Assembly (NCBI GenBank): GCA_021647705.1
Contig: JAKIUF010000046.1
Span: 1 to 36,391 of the forward strand
Reading direction: 5' to 3'
From: Gammaproteobacteria bacterium
Lineage (GTDB): Bacteria > Pseudomonadota > Gammaproteobacteria > SZUA-152
Length of the DNA stretch: 36,391 nt
Below, in pieces: positions 26,665-34,313 of the stretch. The notes under the pieces are model-generated. The model worked only from the letters and a program-made list of their open reading frames with translations, searched no databases and was not told where the DNA came from. Position 1 is the first letter of the stretch. Every line of letters begins with the position of its first letter. A program made the translations under genes and the position numbers.

Positions 26665-26806
26665 TCGTCAATAATTGCGAATAAGAGCTAGTTATCATCA
26701 CAGTTCGCCAGTACTGGCGATTTGATTTTTTGGTTGCTATAAGCTATATATCGTCAAAAGTTACGAGAAATGCCTGTTTACTGGCTTAACTCGTCAAAGG
26801 TGGCGA
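26665..26806 (+). promoter_or_regulatory. Four HipB-type operator palindromes before hipBA
   Basis: Four 16-bp imperfect palindromes share the core TCGYMA-N4-TxxCGA: TCGTCAATAATTGCGA (26665-26680), TCGCCAGTACTGGCGA (26705-26720, perfect), TCGTCAAAAGTTACGA (26751-26766) and TCGTCAAAGGTGGCGA (26791-26806). Centre spacings are 40, 46 and 40 bp. The last ends three bases before the hipB ATG. E. coli hipBA also has four HipB operators, of different sequence. This is the expected autorepression array. Confidence 0.8.
26722..26750 (+). promoter_or_regulatory. Sigma-70 promoter of hipBA
   Basis: A -35 box TTGATT (26722-26727) and a -10 box TATATA (26745-26750) are 17 bases apart. The -35 box starts one base after operator 2, and the -10 box abuts operator 3, so transcription would begin inside operator 3. 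Bound repressor would directly block polymerase. Confidence 0.7.
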
Positions 26807-26809
26807 TAA

Positions 26810-27169
26810 ATGAAGATTTCAAGACTACTTGCCGATGAGGCTATTTTGGCCGAGCTGGGTGGCCGTATTGCACGACGTCGGCTGGAACTGCAATTGACAC
26901 AAGCCAACCTGGCGGAACAGGCAGGGGTCGCCAAGCGTACAGTGGAACGCATTGAAGCCGGTGCGTCGGCGCAGATGGCCAGCCTGATCCGTATTTTCCG
27001 GGTATTGGAGTTATTGCCAAATCTGGAATTACTGCTGCCCGATGTCCAGCCGAGCCCCATGGATTTACTGCGACAAAAAGGCAAAGTGCGACAACGTGCT
27101 TCCGGTCAACGACAGACAAATCATGTCGCTGAAGAGCCGCAGCCATGGTCCTGGGATGACGACACATGA
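26810..27169 (+). CDS. hipB: HipB-like XRE antitoxin/repressor
   Basis: The product has 119 residues. An XRE-type helix-turn-helix occupies about 20-75: RIARRRLELQLTQANLAEQAGVAKRTVERIEAG. The C-terminal 40 residues are basic then acidic, ending PQPWSWDDDT, an extension longer than the 88-residue E. coli HipB and probably flexible, where antitoxins are usually attacked by proteases. It would bind the four upstream palindromes and neutralise HipA. The ATG at 26810 lies three bases after operator 4; there is no good Shine-Dalgarno because the operator occupies that place. Its stop overlaps the hipA start (ATGA). Confidence 0.88.
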   Translation: MKISRLLADEAILAELGGRIARRRLELQLTQANLAEQAGVAKRTVERIEAGASAQMASLIRIFRVLELLPNLELLLPDVQPSPMDLLRQKGKVRQRASGQRQTNHVAEEPQPWSWDDDT

Positions 27170-28473
27170 ACCGCGTTACCGAAGTGCGGTTGTGGGGGCG
27201 CAGTATCGGAGCGGTATCGCTGGCTGATGGTGATGACGTTGCCAGTTTTGAATATGATCCTGCGTTTATTGGTAGCGGCATTGAAATTGCCCCACTGATG
27301 ATGCCATTGGCCAGCCGTGTTTATCGTTTCCCTGAACTGTCCCGGCAGACATTTCACGGTCTGCCGGGTTTGCTGGCAGATTCCCTGCCAGACAAGTTTG
27401 GCAATGCGCTGATTGATGCCTGGCTGGCCACCCAGGGGAGGCAGCCGGATTCGTTTAACGCGCTGGAACGCCTGTGTTACACGGGAGAGCGGGGCATGGG
27501 TGCGCTGGAGTTTACCCCCGGCATTGGACCGCAGGCGCGCCAGGCAAAACAGATACAAATTGATACACTGGTTAAGCTGGCATCGCAGGTGCTTAGCCAT
27601 CGCAGTGATCTGCGCGCTTCTTTTGCGGATGCAAAAAAAGAGCAGGCGCTGGCCGATATTCTGCGCGTTGGCACTTCAGCCGGAGGTGCTCGTGCCAAAG
27701 CGGTGATCGCCTGGAATCCGACCAGCAATGAGGTGCGTTCCGGGCAGGTGCCAGCGGGGGAGGGTTTTGAATACTGGCTGTTGAAGTTTGATGGTGTTAC
27801 GGGAAACCAGGACAAAGAGCTGGAAGACCCGCAGGGTTTTGGTGTCATTGAATACGCCTATTACCTGATGGCAAAAGACTGTGGCATTGAGATCAGCGAA
27901 TGCCGTCTGTTCGAGGAAAACGGCCGACAGCATTTTATGACACGGCGTTTTGATCGTCTGGCCAATGGCGAAAAACGGCACATGCAATCGCTATGCGCAC
28001 TGGCACACTTTGATTTTAACCTCGCGGGTGCCTACAGTTACGAACAGGCATTGTTAGTGATTCGTCAGCTAGGGTTACCGATGCAGGCTATTGAAGAACA
28101 ATTTCGGCGCATGGTGTTTAATATTATTGCTCGTAACCAGGATGACCATGTGAAAAATATCGCCTTTCTGATGGACAAGTCTGGCACCTGGTCGCTGTCA
28201 CCGGCTTTTGATCTTACATTCAGTTTTAATCCCGTTGGTCGATGGACAGCCAATCACCAAATGATGCTCAACGGCAAACGCGATAACTTTACCCAGGCTG
28301 ATTTCAAAGCCTGTGCAAAAACGGCTGCAATGAAACGCGGGCGTGCCGAAGCTATTATTCGGGAAGTGCAGCAGGTTGTGTCAAATTGGCAGATTTATGC
28401 TGAAGATGCCGGTGTACCACCTGTGTGGCAGGCACAAATACAGAATGCGCTTCGGTTAAAGGATTTCGATTAG
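27166..28473 (+). CDS. hipA: HipA-family serine/threonine kinase toxin
   Basis: The product has 435 residues, close to the 440 of E. coli HipA. The N-terminal subdomain has WGRSIGAVSLADG and LPGLLADSLPDKFGNALIDAWL. The nucleotide-binding loop GTSAGGARAKA includes Ser171, which corresponds to the autophosphorylated loop serine of HipA. The catalytic block NQDDHVKN (324-331) has Asp326 as the likely base, and SPAFDL has Asp349 as the metal ligand. All key residues are present, so the toxin looks active. HipA enzymes phosphorylate glutamyl-tRNA synthetase (or another synthetase in relatives), halting growth. It is co-transcribed with hipB via a 4-base overlap. Confidence 0.92.
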   Translation: MNRVTEVRLWGRSIGAVSLADGDDVASFEYDPAFIGSGIEIAPLMMPLASRVYRFPELSRQTFHGLPGLLADSLPDKFGNALIDAWLATQGRQPDSFNALERLCYTGERGMGALEFTPGIGPQARQAKQIQIDTLVKLASQVLSHRSDLRASFADAKKEQALADILRVGTSAGGARAKAVIAWNPTSNEVRSGQVPAGEGFEYWLLKFDGVTGNQDKELEDPQGFGVIEYAYYLMAKDCGIEISECRLFEENGRQHFMTRRFDRLANGEKRHMQSLCALAHFDFNLAGAYSYEQALLVIRQLGLPMQAIEEQFRRMVFNIIARNQDDHVKNIAFLMDKSGTWSLSPAFDLTFSFNPVGRWTANHQMMLNGKRDNFTQADFKACAKTAAMKRGRAEAIIREVQQVVSNWQIYAEDAGVPPVWQAQIQNALRLKDFD

Positions 28474-28486
28474 AAAAAATGCTGCC

Positions 28487-28499
28487 CGGAATATTTCCG
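28487..28499. other. Short inverted repeat after hipA
   Basis: CGGAA and TTCCG flank TAT (28487-28499), 13 bases after the hipA stop. A related GAATATTTC recurs at 28583-28591. There is no U-run, so a terminator role is doubtful. In the rest of the 176-bp gap I see only a TTGACG hexamer (28568-28573) that could be a -35 box for the cytochrome gene. Confidence 0.25.
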
Positions 28500-28649
28500 A
28501 GGTAGTGCGTTCAGTGGCCATTTTTCGAATAGAAAAATACTTGTTGTGGCTAACTGCAAGGCAAATATTGACGACTCATCCAGAATATTTCGGAATAGTC
28601 AGCTTTTGGTTCTCAACTTTTAAATTGCTTATGCGCGGGAGGTCTGCAA

Positions 28650-31600
28650 ATGTTTGATCGTAGATATAAATCGTTGTTATTGATTATCGTAATACAGTTA
28701 TTGTTCGCCCCATCTGTGTTTTCTGATAGCGCTTACACACTTTTTGAATCCGGTCAGGTACGTCCTTTAGCAATGTCACCGGACGGCAAAAAATTATTTG
28801 CACTCAATACGCCAGATAATCGTTTGGAAATATTCAGAATTAAAAGAAACGGCACATTAAAACATCAGCGCTCTATCCTGGTGGGCATGGAACCTGTCGC
28901 ACTTGCTGTGCGAAATCGTAATGAAGTCTGGGTCGTTAACAGCATTTCTGACAGTGTCAGTATTGTCAATGTGGGGCGTGGACCCAAACAAGTGATTAAA
29001 ACCTTATTGGTGGGTGACGAACCCATGGATATTGTTTTTGCCGGAGAGCATAACGAGCGAGCATTTATCACCACTGCACACCGTGGTCAAAATTCACCCG
29101 TTGATCCGGCATTAACCACGCCGGGTGTGGGGCGCGCGGATGTCTGGGTTTTTGATGTCGATGATGTGGATCATGATGCCAGCCTGGGCGGTACTCCTCT
29201 GACCATCATCACCCTGTTTACAGACTCCCCCCGTGCATTAACGGTTTCTGCGGATGGCAGTAAAGTCTATGCTGCCGGTTTCAAGACAGGCAACAAAACG
29301 ACGACCGTTGCGGAAACGGTGGTGACTGACAATGGTGGTGTTCCGTTGGCCAGCCTGAATGTGGACACCGATGGTGATGGTGTACCTGAAGCACATATGA
29401 CCGACACGGCGGGCAATATGCAACCGTTAACCGGCCTGATTGTGCAGCATGATGGCGAACACTGGGTTGATGAAACCGGTAAAGTCTGGGATCACCTGGT
29501 TAACTTTAATCTGCCGGATAAAGATGTGTTTGTGATTGATGCCAATGCGGACATACCCATGGAAATTGAAGCGATTTCCGGTGTTGGCACCATTATTTTC
29601 AACATGATCAGTAACCCGGTCAATGGAAAGGTCTATGTGACCAATACTGAAGCACTGAACCTGAAACGTTTCACCGGCCCTGCCGGTACGTTACCTGAAA
29701 CGACTGATACACCAGCAACTGATTACACAACCCTCAACGGACATTTTGTTGAAAGCCGCATCAGCGTACTGGATGATGGCAATGTAACGCCGGTACATTT
29801 GAATAAACATATTGATTACAGTGTGTGTTGTAATGATTTGCCCAATGATGAAAATGCCAGATCACTGGCCCAGCCCATGGATATGGCCATCAGCAGCGAT
29901 GGTAAAACCCTGTATGTTGCCGCGTTTGGCTCAGGCAAAGTCGGTGTGTTTGATACCGCTCAATTAGAACATAATACGTTTGTCCCTGATCTTGCTAATC
30001 AAATTCAATTAAGTGGTGGTGGCCCTGCGGGTCTTGTATTGAATGAAAGAAAGAATCGTTTATATGTGTTAACACGGTTTAACAACGCGATTTCTATTGT
30101 TGATACCAACACCAATAGAGAACTTTCGCAGGTGCAAATGTACAACCCCGAACCTGCACACATCATTAAAGGCCGTCAGTATCATTACGATGCATCACTG
30201 ACCTCCAGTCGTGGCGACAGCTCCTGTGCCTTATGCCATGTGTTTGGTGACATGGATCAACTCGCCTGGTCCCTGGGTGATCCCAGCGCTGACGGAGTAT
30301 TAAATCCCAGCGCCGCCGATTATCCCGGTGGGCCCAATGACCTAGCCATTAACCATGAAGATTTTGGTCTGCCCATCAGCCCGCATTTTGCGCCCGTTAA
30401 AGGCCCAATGGCTACGCAGAGCATGCGCGGCATGGCCAACCACGGCGCGATGCATTGGCGTGGTGACCAGACAGGAGGCAACCTGGAAGCCGATGGCTCT
30501 CAGGAAAACAATGTGCAACCCGACATGGGTATTTATAATGAACGCTTAGCATTCTCCAAGTTCAACAATACGTTTGTAGGGCTTCAAGGACGTAGCGCTC
30601 GACTGTCCACAGAAGCTATGGATGAATTCACTGACTTTGCGCTGGAACTGATGTACCCGGCAAACCCGATTCGTTACCTCGATGATTCTCTGACGCCAGT
30701 ACAGCAGGCGGGCAAGGATTTCTTTTTTGATCCCAGCAAAGTGGCAGATACCTTATTTAATTGTAGTGGTTGCCATCTAGTTGACCGTGACTTCAATAAA
30801 GGCATGACTGACAAACCGGGTGTTTTTGGCACCGATAGCAGAAACACTTTTTCTTTTATTCAACAATTTTTGAAGATTCCGCATCTGCGTAATTTGTACA
30901 ACAAAGTGGGCATGTTTGGTATGCCTAACAGTCGTAAGTATCTAGCAGATGATCCCTTCTCCGGAATGGACCCCACCTGGGACCCGAATGTGCCAGAAGA
31001 CTTCCAGAAAATTTCCCATCAGCTTTTCTTTGGAAATGACAACGTGCATACAGGTGACCAAATTAAAGGCTTTGGTTACACTCAGGACGGCAGCACAGAT
31101 ACCATATTCCGTTTTCACAATACCAATGGTTTTCTACCACGCGCACCGGGTACGGTATCGCCATTAGACCCCGGTAATGGTGAAGCGTTACCTATCTCTC
31201 CCGAGGGAATGGAAATACGCCGTAATCTTGAACAGTATATGATGGTGTTTCCCAACAACTTCTTCCCTATTATGGGCCAACAGATTACGTTGACCAAAAA
31301 CAATGGCGATGTTGTTGGTCCACGCATTGACTTGATGATTGCACGAGCGGATCTTGGTGAATGCGACCTCGTTGCGCAAAAGAAAAAGCAGGGTTTTCTC
31401 TATCAGCGGGATGGTACTTTTGCACGAGACTCCATATATAAAAGGCAACTTACCGACGACGCATTGCGTAGAAAAGCCAAACGCCGCAACAATATTACCT
31501 ATACCTGCACGCCCCCAGGGTCCGGCATGCGCATTGCGTTAGACCGAGACGAAGACGGCGTGTTGAATGGTGATGAGCGCTGGGCAGGAACTGATCCGGC

Positions 31601-31751
31601 TGACCCTGACAGCATCCCGTTCAATAAAATGCTGTTTAATATGTCTACCTGGTGGACTTTTTATGGCCTGAATTTATCCTTTACCACATCAAATCGTCCG
31701 GGATTTTATAGTCCGCATATGGGTCATTATCAACTGACTCAGTTTTGGTAG
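28650..31751 (+). CDS. Exported YVTN beta-propeller / di-heme cytochrome c fusion
   Basis: The product has 1033 residues. Residues 1-25 form a signal peptide (hydrophobic LLLIIVIQLLFAPSVFS). About 30-510 are YVTN/YncE-type propeller blades (for example PLAMSPDGKKLFALN and DMAISSDGKTLYVAAFG). Two heme-binding sites follow: C526ALCH530 and C705SGCH709, with nearby Met in KVGMFGMPN as a possible ligand. The region between them has MRGMANHGAMHWRGD, typical of large peroxidase-like cytochromes. Near the C-terminus DRDEDGVLNGDE is a calcium-loop-like motif. It is periplasmic or extracellular and likely a redox enzyme; the substrate is unknown. The 3' end overlaps the DUF2058 gene on the other strand by 71 bp. 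GGGAGG lies upstream of the ATG. Confidence 0.9.
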   Translation: MFDRRYKSLLLIIVIQLLFAPSVFSDSAYTLFESGQVRPLAMSPDGKKLFALNTPDNRLEIFRIKRNGTLKHQRSILVGMEPVALAVRNRNEVWVVNSISDSVSIVNVGRGPKQVIKTLLVGDEPMDIVFAGEHNERAFITTAHRGQNSPVDPALTTPGVGRADVWVFDVDDVDHDASLGGTPLTIITLFTDSPRALTVSADGSKVYAAGFKTGNKTTTVAETVVTDNGGVPLASLNVDTDGDGVPEAHMTDTAGNMQPLTGLIVQHDGEHWVDETGKVWDHLVNFNLPDKDVFVIDANADIPMEIEAISGVGTIIFNMISNPVNGKVYVTNTEALNLKRFTGPAGTLPETTDTPATDYTTLNGHFVESRISVLDDGNVTPVHLNKHIDYSVCCNDLPNDENARSLAQPMDMAISSDGKTLYVAAFGSGKVGVFDTAQLEHNTFVPDLANQIQLSGGGPAGLVLNERKNRLYVLTRFNNAISIVDTNTNRELSQVQMYNPEPAHIIKGRQYHYDASLTSSRGDSSCALCHVFGDMDQLAWSLGDPSADGVLNPSAADYPGGPNDLAINHEDFGLPISPHFAPVKGPMATQSMRGMANHGAMHWRGDQTGGNLEADGSQENNVQPDMGIYNERLAFSKFNNTFVGLQGRSARLSTEAMDEFTDFALELMYPANPIRYLDDSLTPVQQAGKDFFFDPSKVADTLFNCSGCHLVDRDFNKGMTDKPGVFGTDSRNTFSFIQQFLKIPHLRNLYNKVGMFGMPNSRKYLADDPFSGMDPTWDPNVPEDFQKISHQLFFGNDNVHTGDQIKGFGYTQDGSTDTIFRFHNTNGFLPRAPGTVSPLDPGNGEALPISPEGMEIRRNLEQYMMVFPNNFFPIMGQQITLTKNNGDVVGPRIDLMIARADLGECDLVAQKKKQGFLYQRDGTFARDSIYKRQLTDDALRRKAKRRNNITYTCTPPGSGMRIALDRDEDGVLNGDERWAGTDPADPDSIPFNKMLFNMSTWWTFYGLNLSFTTSNRPGFYSPHMGHYQLTQFW

Positions 31752-32226
31752 AAGGCTCGCATAAAATAATACATCGTTCATCGCGTTGTTTGATTTTTTC
31801 CGCAACAGGCACGGGGACCAGTTCGTAAGTGTCCCCAAGTTTGGCGATAGCCAGATGGCCAGCGATGAGGTGTGTGTGGGTTTGTTCTGAAATATAAAGG
31901 TGTTTTACCACGTTAGCATCGGTAAAGTTATAAACCACATCACCACCCCCGTCTGCAACCCGATTGGTTTCGATCAATTGTTTGATCTGGGCGGCAATAG
32001 CCTTGTGTTCAGCCTCCGCTTTTTTTGCCTGATTCAGTTCACGGTCACGCTCAACTTTTTCAGCGTGTTTTTTTTGGGCCAATAACGTTGCTTCATCGGA
32101 CTGAGTCGGAGTGCCTTTTTTACTTTTTTGTTTCTTATTTTTATATTGCTTGTGTTTGGCCTGTTTCGCCTTTTTATCATCCACCAAGCCGGTTTTTTTC
32201 AATTGTTCAAAGAGTGAATTTCCCAT
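31681..32226 (-). CDS. DUF2058 protein (YaiL-like)
   Basis: The product has 181 residues from the ATG at 32226; a GGAG site nine bases upstream and the family opening MGNSLFEQLKKTGLVDDKKAKQAK support this start over an in-frame TTG at 32241. The N-terminal half is very basic and helical (KHKQYKNKKQKSKKGT), then a charged coiled-coil, then a compact C-terminal domain ending DPYADYKIPDDLMW, the strongly conserved end of the family. The function is not known; a nucleic-acid association is only suggested by the basic region. It follows rmuC by 28 bp on the same strand and overlaps the cytochrome gene tail by 71 bp, so the conserved C-terminus lies entirely within the overlap. Confidence 0.93.
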   Translation of the reverse strand: MGNSLFEQLKKTGLVDDKKAKQAKHKQYKNKKQKSKKGTPTQSDEATLLAQKKHAEKVERDRELNQAKKAEAEHKAIAAQIKQLIETNRVADGGGDVVYNFTDANVVKHLYISEQTHTHLIAGHLAIAKLGDTYELVPVPVAEKIKQRDERCIILCEPSTKTESVDNDPYADYKIPDDLMW

Positions 32227-32254
32227 CGAGCAATGCTCCAAATATAAAGAAGTG

Positions 32255-33571
32255 TTATTTGTTTATGTTATTTTGATCAGCATCATCATTTTGCGATGCA
32301 ATGCTTTGTGTTTCAATGTTACGTGTTGCCGTTTCAATCTGGTCAATATTTTCCACAGGTTTTTTGCTTGAAATACCCATCTCGGTGAATTTTCGTGCGC
32401 CGGGTAACACCCGGGTATCAAACGAGGCGATAGCCTTGTTGTAATGTTGTACCGAATTGTTGAGGTTTTTGCCAACCTTGCCAAGGTGTTCTGCAAAAGT
32501 TGCCAGCCGACCGTAAAGGTCTTCACCCACCTCCCGAATGTGCTGTGCGTTTTCAGCAAGAGACTCCTGACGCCAACCGTATGCCACCGCACGTAACAGT
32601 GCAACAAAGCTGGTGGGAGTAGCGAGAATCACTTTTTTCTGCATGGCATCTTCTAACAATGAATAGTCATTATCCAGTGCGGCGCTCAAAAACTGGTCGC
32701 CAGGAATAAACAAAACGACAAAATCCGGTGAATTCTTGAACTGATTCCAGTACCCCTTACCAGCCAGTTCCTGCACTCGTTTCCGCACGTTTTTGGTGTG
32801 GCGGATCAAGTGCGCTTCCCGTTCTTTTTCGTTACCGGCCTCCACCGCAGAGAGATAGGCATCCAACGGAGTTTTAACATCCACGACAATTTCCCGTCCA
32901 CCGGGCATGCGCACAATCATATCAGGGCGCATGGCACCGTCTTCAGTTTGCGTATGCTCCTGCTCGTAAAAATCGCAATGTTCCACCATACCCGCGAGTT
33001 CGGCCAAACGCTTGAGAGTCAGCTCTCCCCACTGGCCACGGACTTCAGGGCGACTCAGCGCTTTCACCAGATTACGTGTTTCACCCTGTAATGCCTGCTG
33101 GGTTTGCGTCATGGTTTCCAGATGCTGGGTGAGTGCGCCATAAGCTTCTTTACGCTCATGCTCCATAGTACGCATTTGTTTTTCCGTTTTTTCCAAGGCT
33201 TCTTTAATCGGCTTTACCAGGTTTTCGATAGCCTGTTCTTTTTGTGCCAGATCGCCTTGAGCCTTGTTTTGAAACTGTTTGAGGTTTTCTTGTGCCAGTT
33301 TCAAAAACTCTTCGTTGTTTTGTTTTAAGGCCTGACTGGACAGATGACCAAAAGTTTCAGTGAGTTGCTTGCGCGCCAGTTCCTGCGCCTGTTCGAGAGA
33401 AGCGAGTTTGTCTTTTTGTGCCGCACGTTCCATTTCCAGCGTAGTGTTGAGTTCAGTGTTTTTTTCAGAGAGAGCGGTAATGCGTCGGTGCAATCGCAGA
33501 TACACGACCCAGCCACTGACCCCGGCTGAGGAAACAGCAATGAGCAAAAGAATGAAAATATTTTGATCCAT
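32255..33571 (-). CDS. rmuC: DNA recombination protein RmuC homologue
   Basis: The product has 438 residues from the ATG at 33571 (MDQNIFILLLIAVSS), preceded by AGGT; the frame stays open further upstream, but that extension runs into a repeat and reads as non-native. The N-terminal membrane helix (residues 4-23) is followed by a long coiled coil (about 30-190), and then the RmuC domain with RGQWGELTLKRLAELAGM, DVKTPLDAYL and VLFIPGDQFLSAAL, a PD-(D/E)XK nuclease-like fold. RmuC restrains DNA inversions and acts at the membrane/nucleoid. It is the first gene of a two-gene unit with the DUF2058 gene. Confidence 0.95.
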   Translation of the reverse strand: MDQNIFILLLIAVSSAGVSGWVVYLRLHRRITALSEKNTELNTTLEMERAAQKDKLASLEQAQELARKQLTETFGHLSSQALKQNNEEFLKLAQENLKQFQNKAQGDLAQKEQAIENLVKPIKEALEKTEKQMRTMEHERKEAYGALTQHLETMTQTQQALQGETRNLVKALSRPEVRGQWGELTLKRLAELAGMVEHCDFYEQEHTQTEDGAMRPDMIVRMPGGREIVVDVKTPLDAYLSAVEAGNEKEREAHLIRHTKNVRKRVQELAGKGYWNQFKNSPDFVVLFIPGDQFLSAALDNDYSLLEDAMQKKVILATPTSFVALLRAVAYGWRQESLAENAQHIREVGEDLYGRLATFAEHLGKVGKNLNNSVQHYNKAIASFDTRVLPGARKFTEMGISSKKPVENIDQIETATRNIETQSIASQNDDADQNNINK

Positions 33572-33592
33572 GTTTGACCTATTGACAGCTTG

Positions 33593-33624
33593 GTAGGGTG
33601 GGCACGTTTTTTGTGCCCACGCGG
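33593..33624. repeat. REP-like palindromic repeat, family 1, copy 1
   Basis: This 32-bp unit begins GTAGGGTGGGCACG and ends GTGCCCACGCGG. Its arms GTGGGCAC (33598-33605) and GTGCCCAC (33613-33620) form a perfect hairpin. It is matched in inverted orientation at 33795-33826 with one mismatch. It lies just upstream of rmuC in the 358-bp gap 33572-33929, which otherwise contains no gene. Confidence 0.85.
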
Positions 33625-33794
33625 AAACAATCCAAATGCACCGGGTGAAGGAATAAAAAAGCGTGACAATGGTATCTGTTTGAGATTGATGCATGGGTAG
33701 CCAAATCACCGTACCGCATTAAAGAAGGAAAATGTTCTGTGGATTGAGCACATGTGATCCAGGTTTTGAGGGGGGTGGATTATGTGGGGATCTC

Positions 33795-33826
33795 CCGCGT
33801 GGGCACACAAAACGTGCCCACCCTAC
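33795..33826. repeat. REP-like palindromic repeat, family 1, copy 2 (inverted)
   Basis: This is the reverse complement of the unit at 33593-33624, 31 of 32 positions identical, with the same GTGGGCAC/GTGCCCAC hairpin. The two units face each other across 170 bp. Such inverted doublets resemble REPINs, which are moved by RAYT transposases; none is in this window. Confidence 0.85.
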
Positions 33827-33929
33827 ATGGCTTGGCACAGGCACCAAATATGATTAACGGTTTAAATTTATTAGTGGCGATGAAATAATTTCGGTGCGTA
33901 AAACCTACCCTGCTCGATTTATCCCACTG

Positions 33930-34148
33930 CTACTCTTCATTCTCAGAATTTCTGTCAAGAAGATCAGCAGCCGAACAGTTCAACCGCATTTGCAATTGTT
34001 CAATTGTGCGTAACGTTGTGTTTTGGTCTGCTCCTTCAAGTCGATAAAGCGTGGATTTGCTAATCCCCAGCTTTTTCGCAAATTCAGGTACGGATTTTTC
34101 CCCGCGTAGCACCTTTAGGTTTTCCGCCAGTTTTCTTGCTAAATTCAT
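33930..34148 (-). CDS. Small XRE-family DNA-binding protein
   Basis: The product has 72 residues from the ATG at 34148 (MNLARKLAENLKVLRGEKSV); the frame is open to 34205, but that 19-residue extension (MRTSLIFPYAGISLWFHTT) does not look like part of the fold. The core is an XRE helix-turn-helix: VPEFAKKLGISKSTLYRLEGADQNTTLRTIEQLQMRL. Neither start has a good ribosome site. A palindrome at 34172-34187 just before it may be its operator. No toxin partner is adjacent, so it is more likely a stand-alone regulator. It is divergent from the response regulator at 34314. Confidence 0.82.
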   Translation of the reverse strand: MNLARKLAENLKVLRGEKSVPEFAKKLGISKSTLYRLEGADQNTTLRTIEQLQMRLNCSAADLLDRNSENEE

Positions 34149-34171
34149 GGTGGTATGAAACCATAAGCTGA

Positions 34172-34187
34172 TTCCCGCATATGGGAA
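34172..34187. promoter_or_regulatory. Palindrome upstream of the XRE gene
   Basis: TTCCCGCATATGGGAA has perfect TTCCC/GGGAA arms around six bases. A second palindrome, GCATATGC, lies at 34207-34214. Their place in the 165-bp divergent gap between the XRE gene and the response regulator gene suits an operator, probably autoregulatory. Confidence 0.4.
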
Positions 34188-34313
34188 GATTAAGGATGTG
34201 CGCATTGCATATGCTTAACTCTTTGTTTTTTTTGGTATTTTAGTGAGTTGATTTGTCGGCGGAAAGAAATTTTTGGTAAAACGATTTGATTATTATTAAC
34301 AGGAAGTTGAAAA

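Noticed and set aside
26450-26701. An 83-residue minus-strand frame
   Set aside because: It extends into the hipBA operator array, has no ribosome site and an unusual composition.
23965-31751. PEP-CTERM sorting signals on the two large exported propeller proteins
   Set aside because: Neither C-terminus has a VPEP-type motif, hydrophobic helix and arginine tail.
33572-33709. N-terminal extension of RmuC by 46 residues
   Set aside because: The extension reads through a palindromic repeat; the usual membrane-helix start at 33571 has its own ribosome site.
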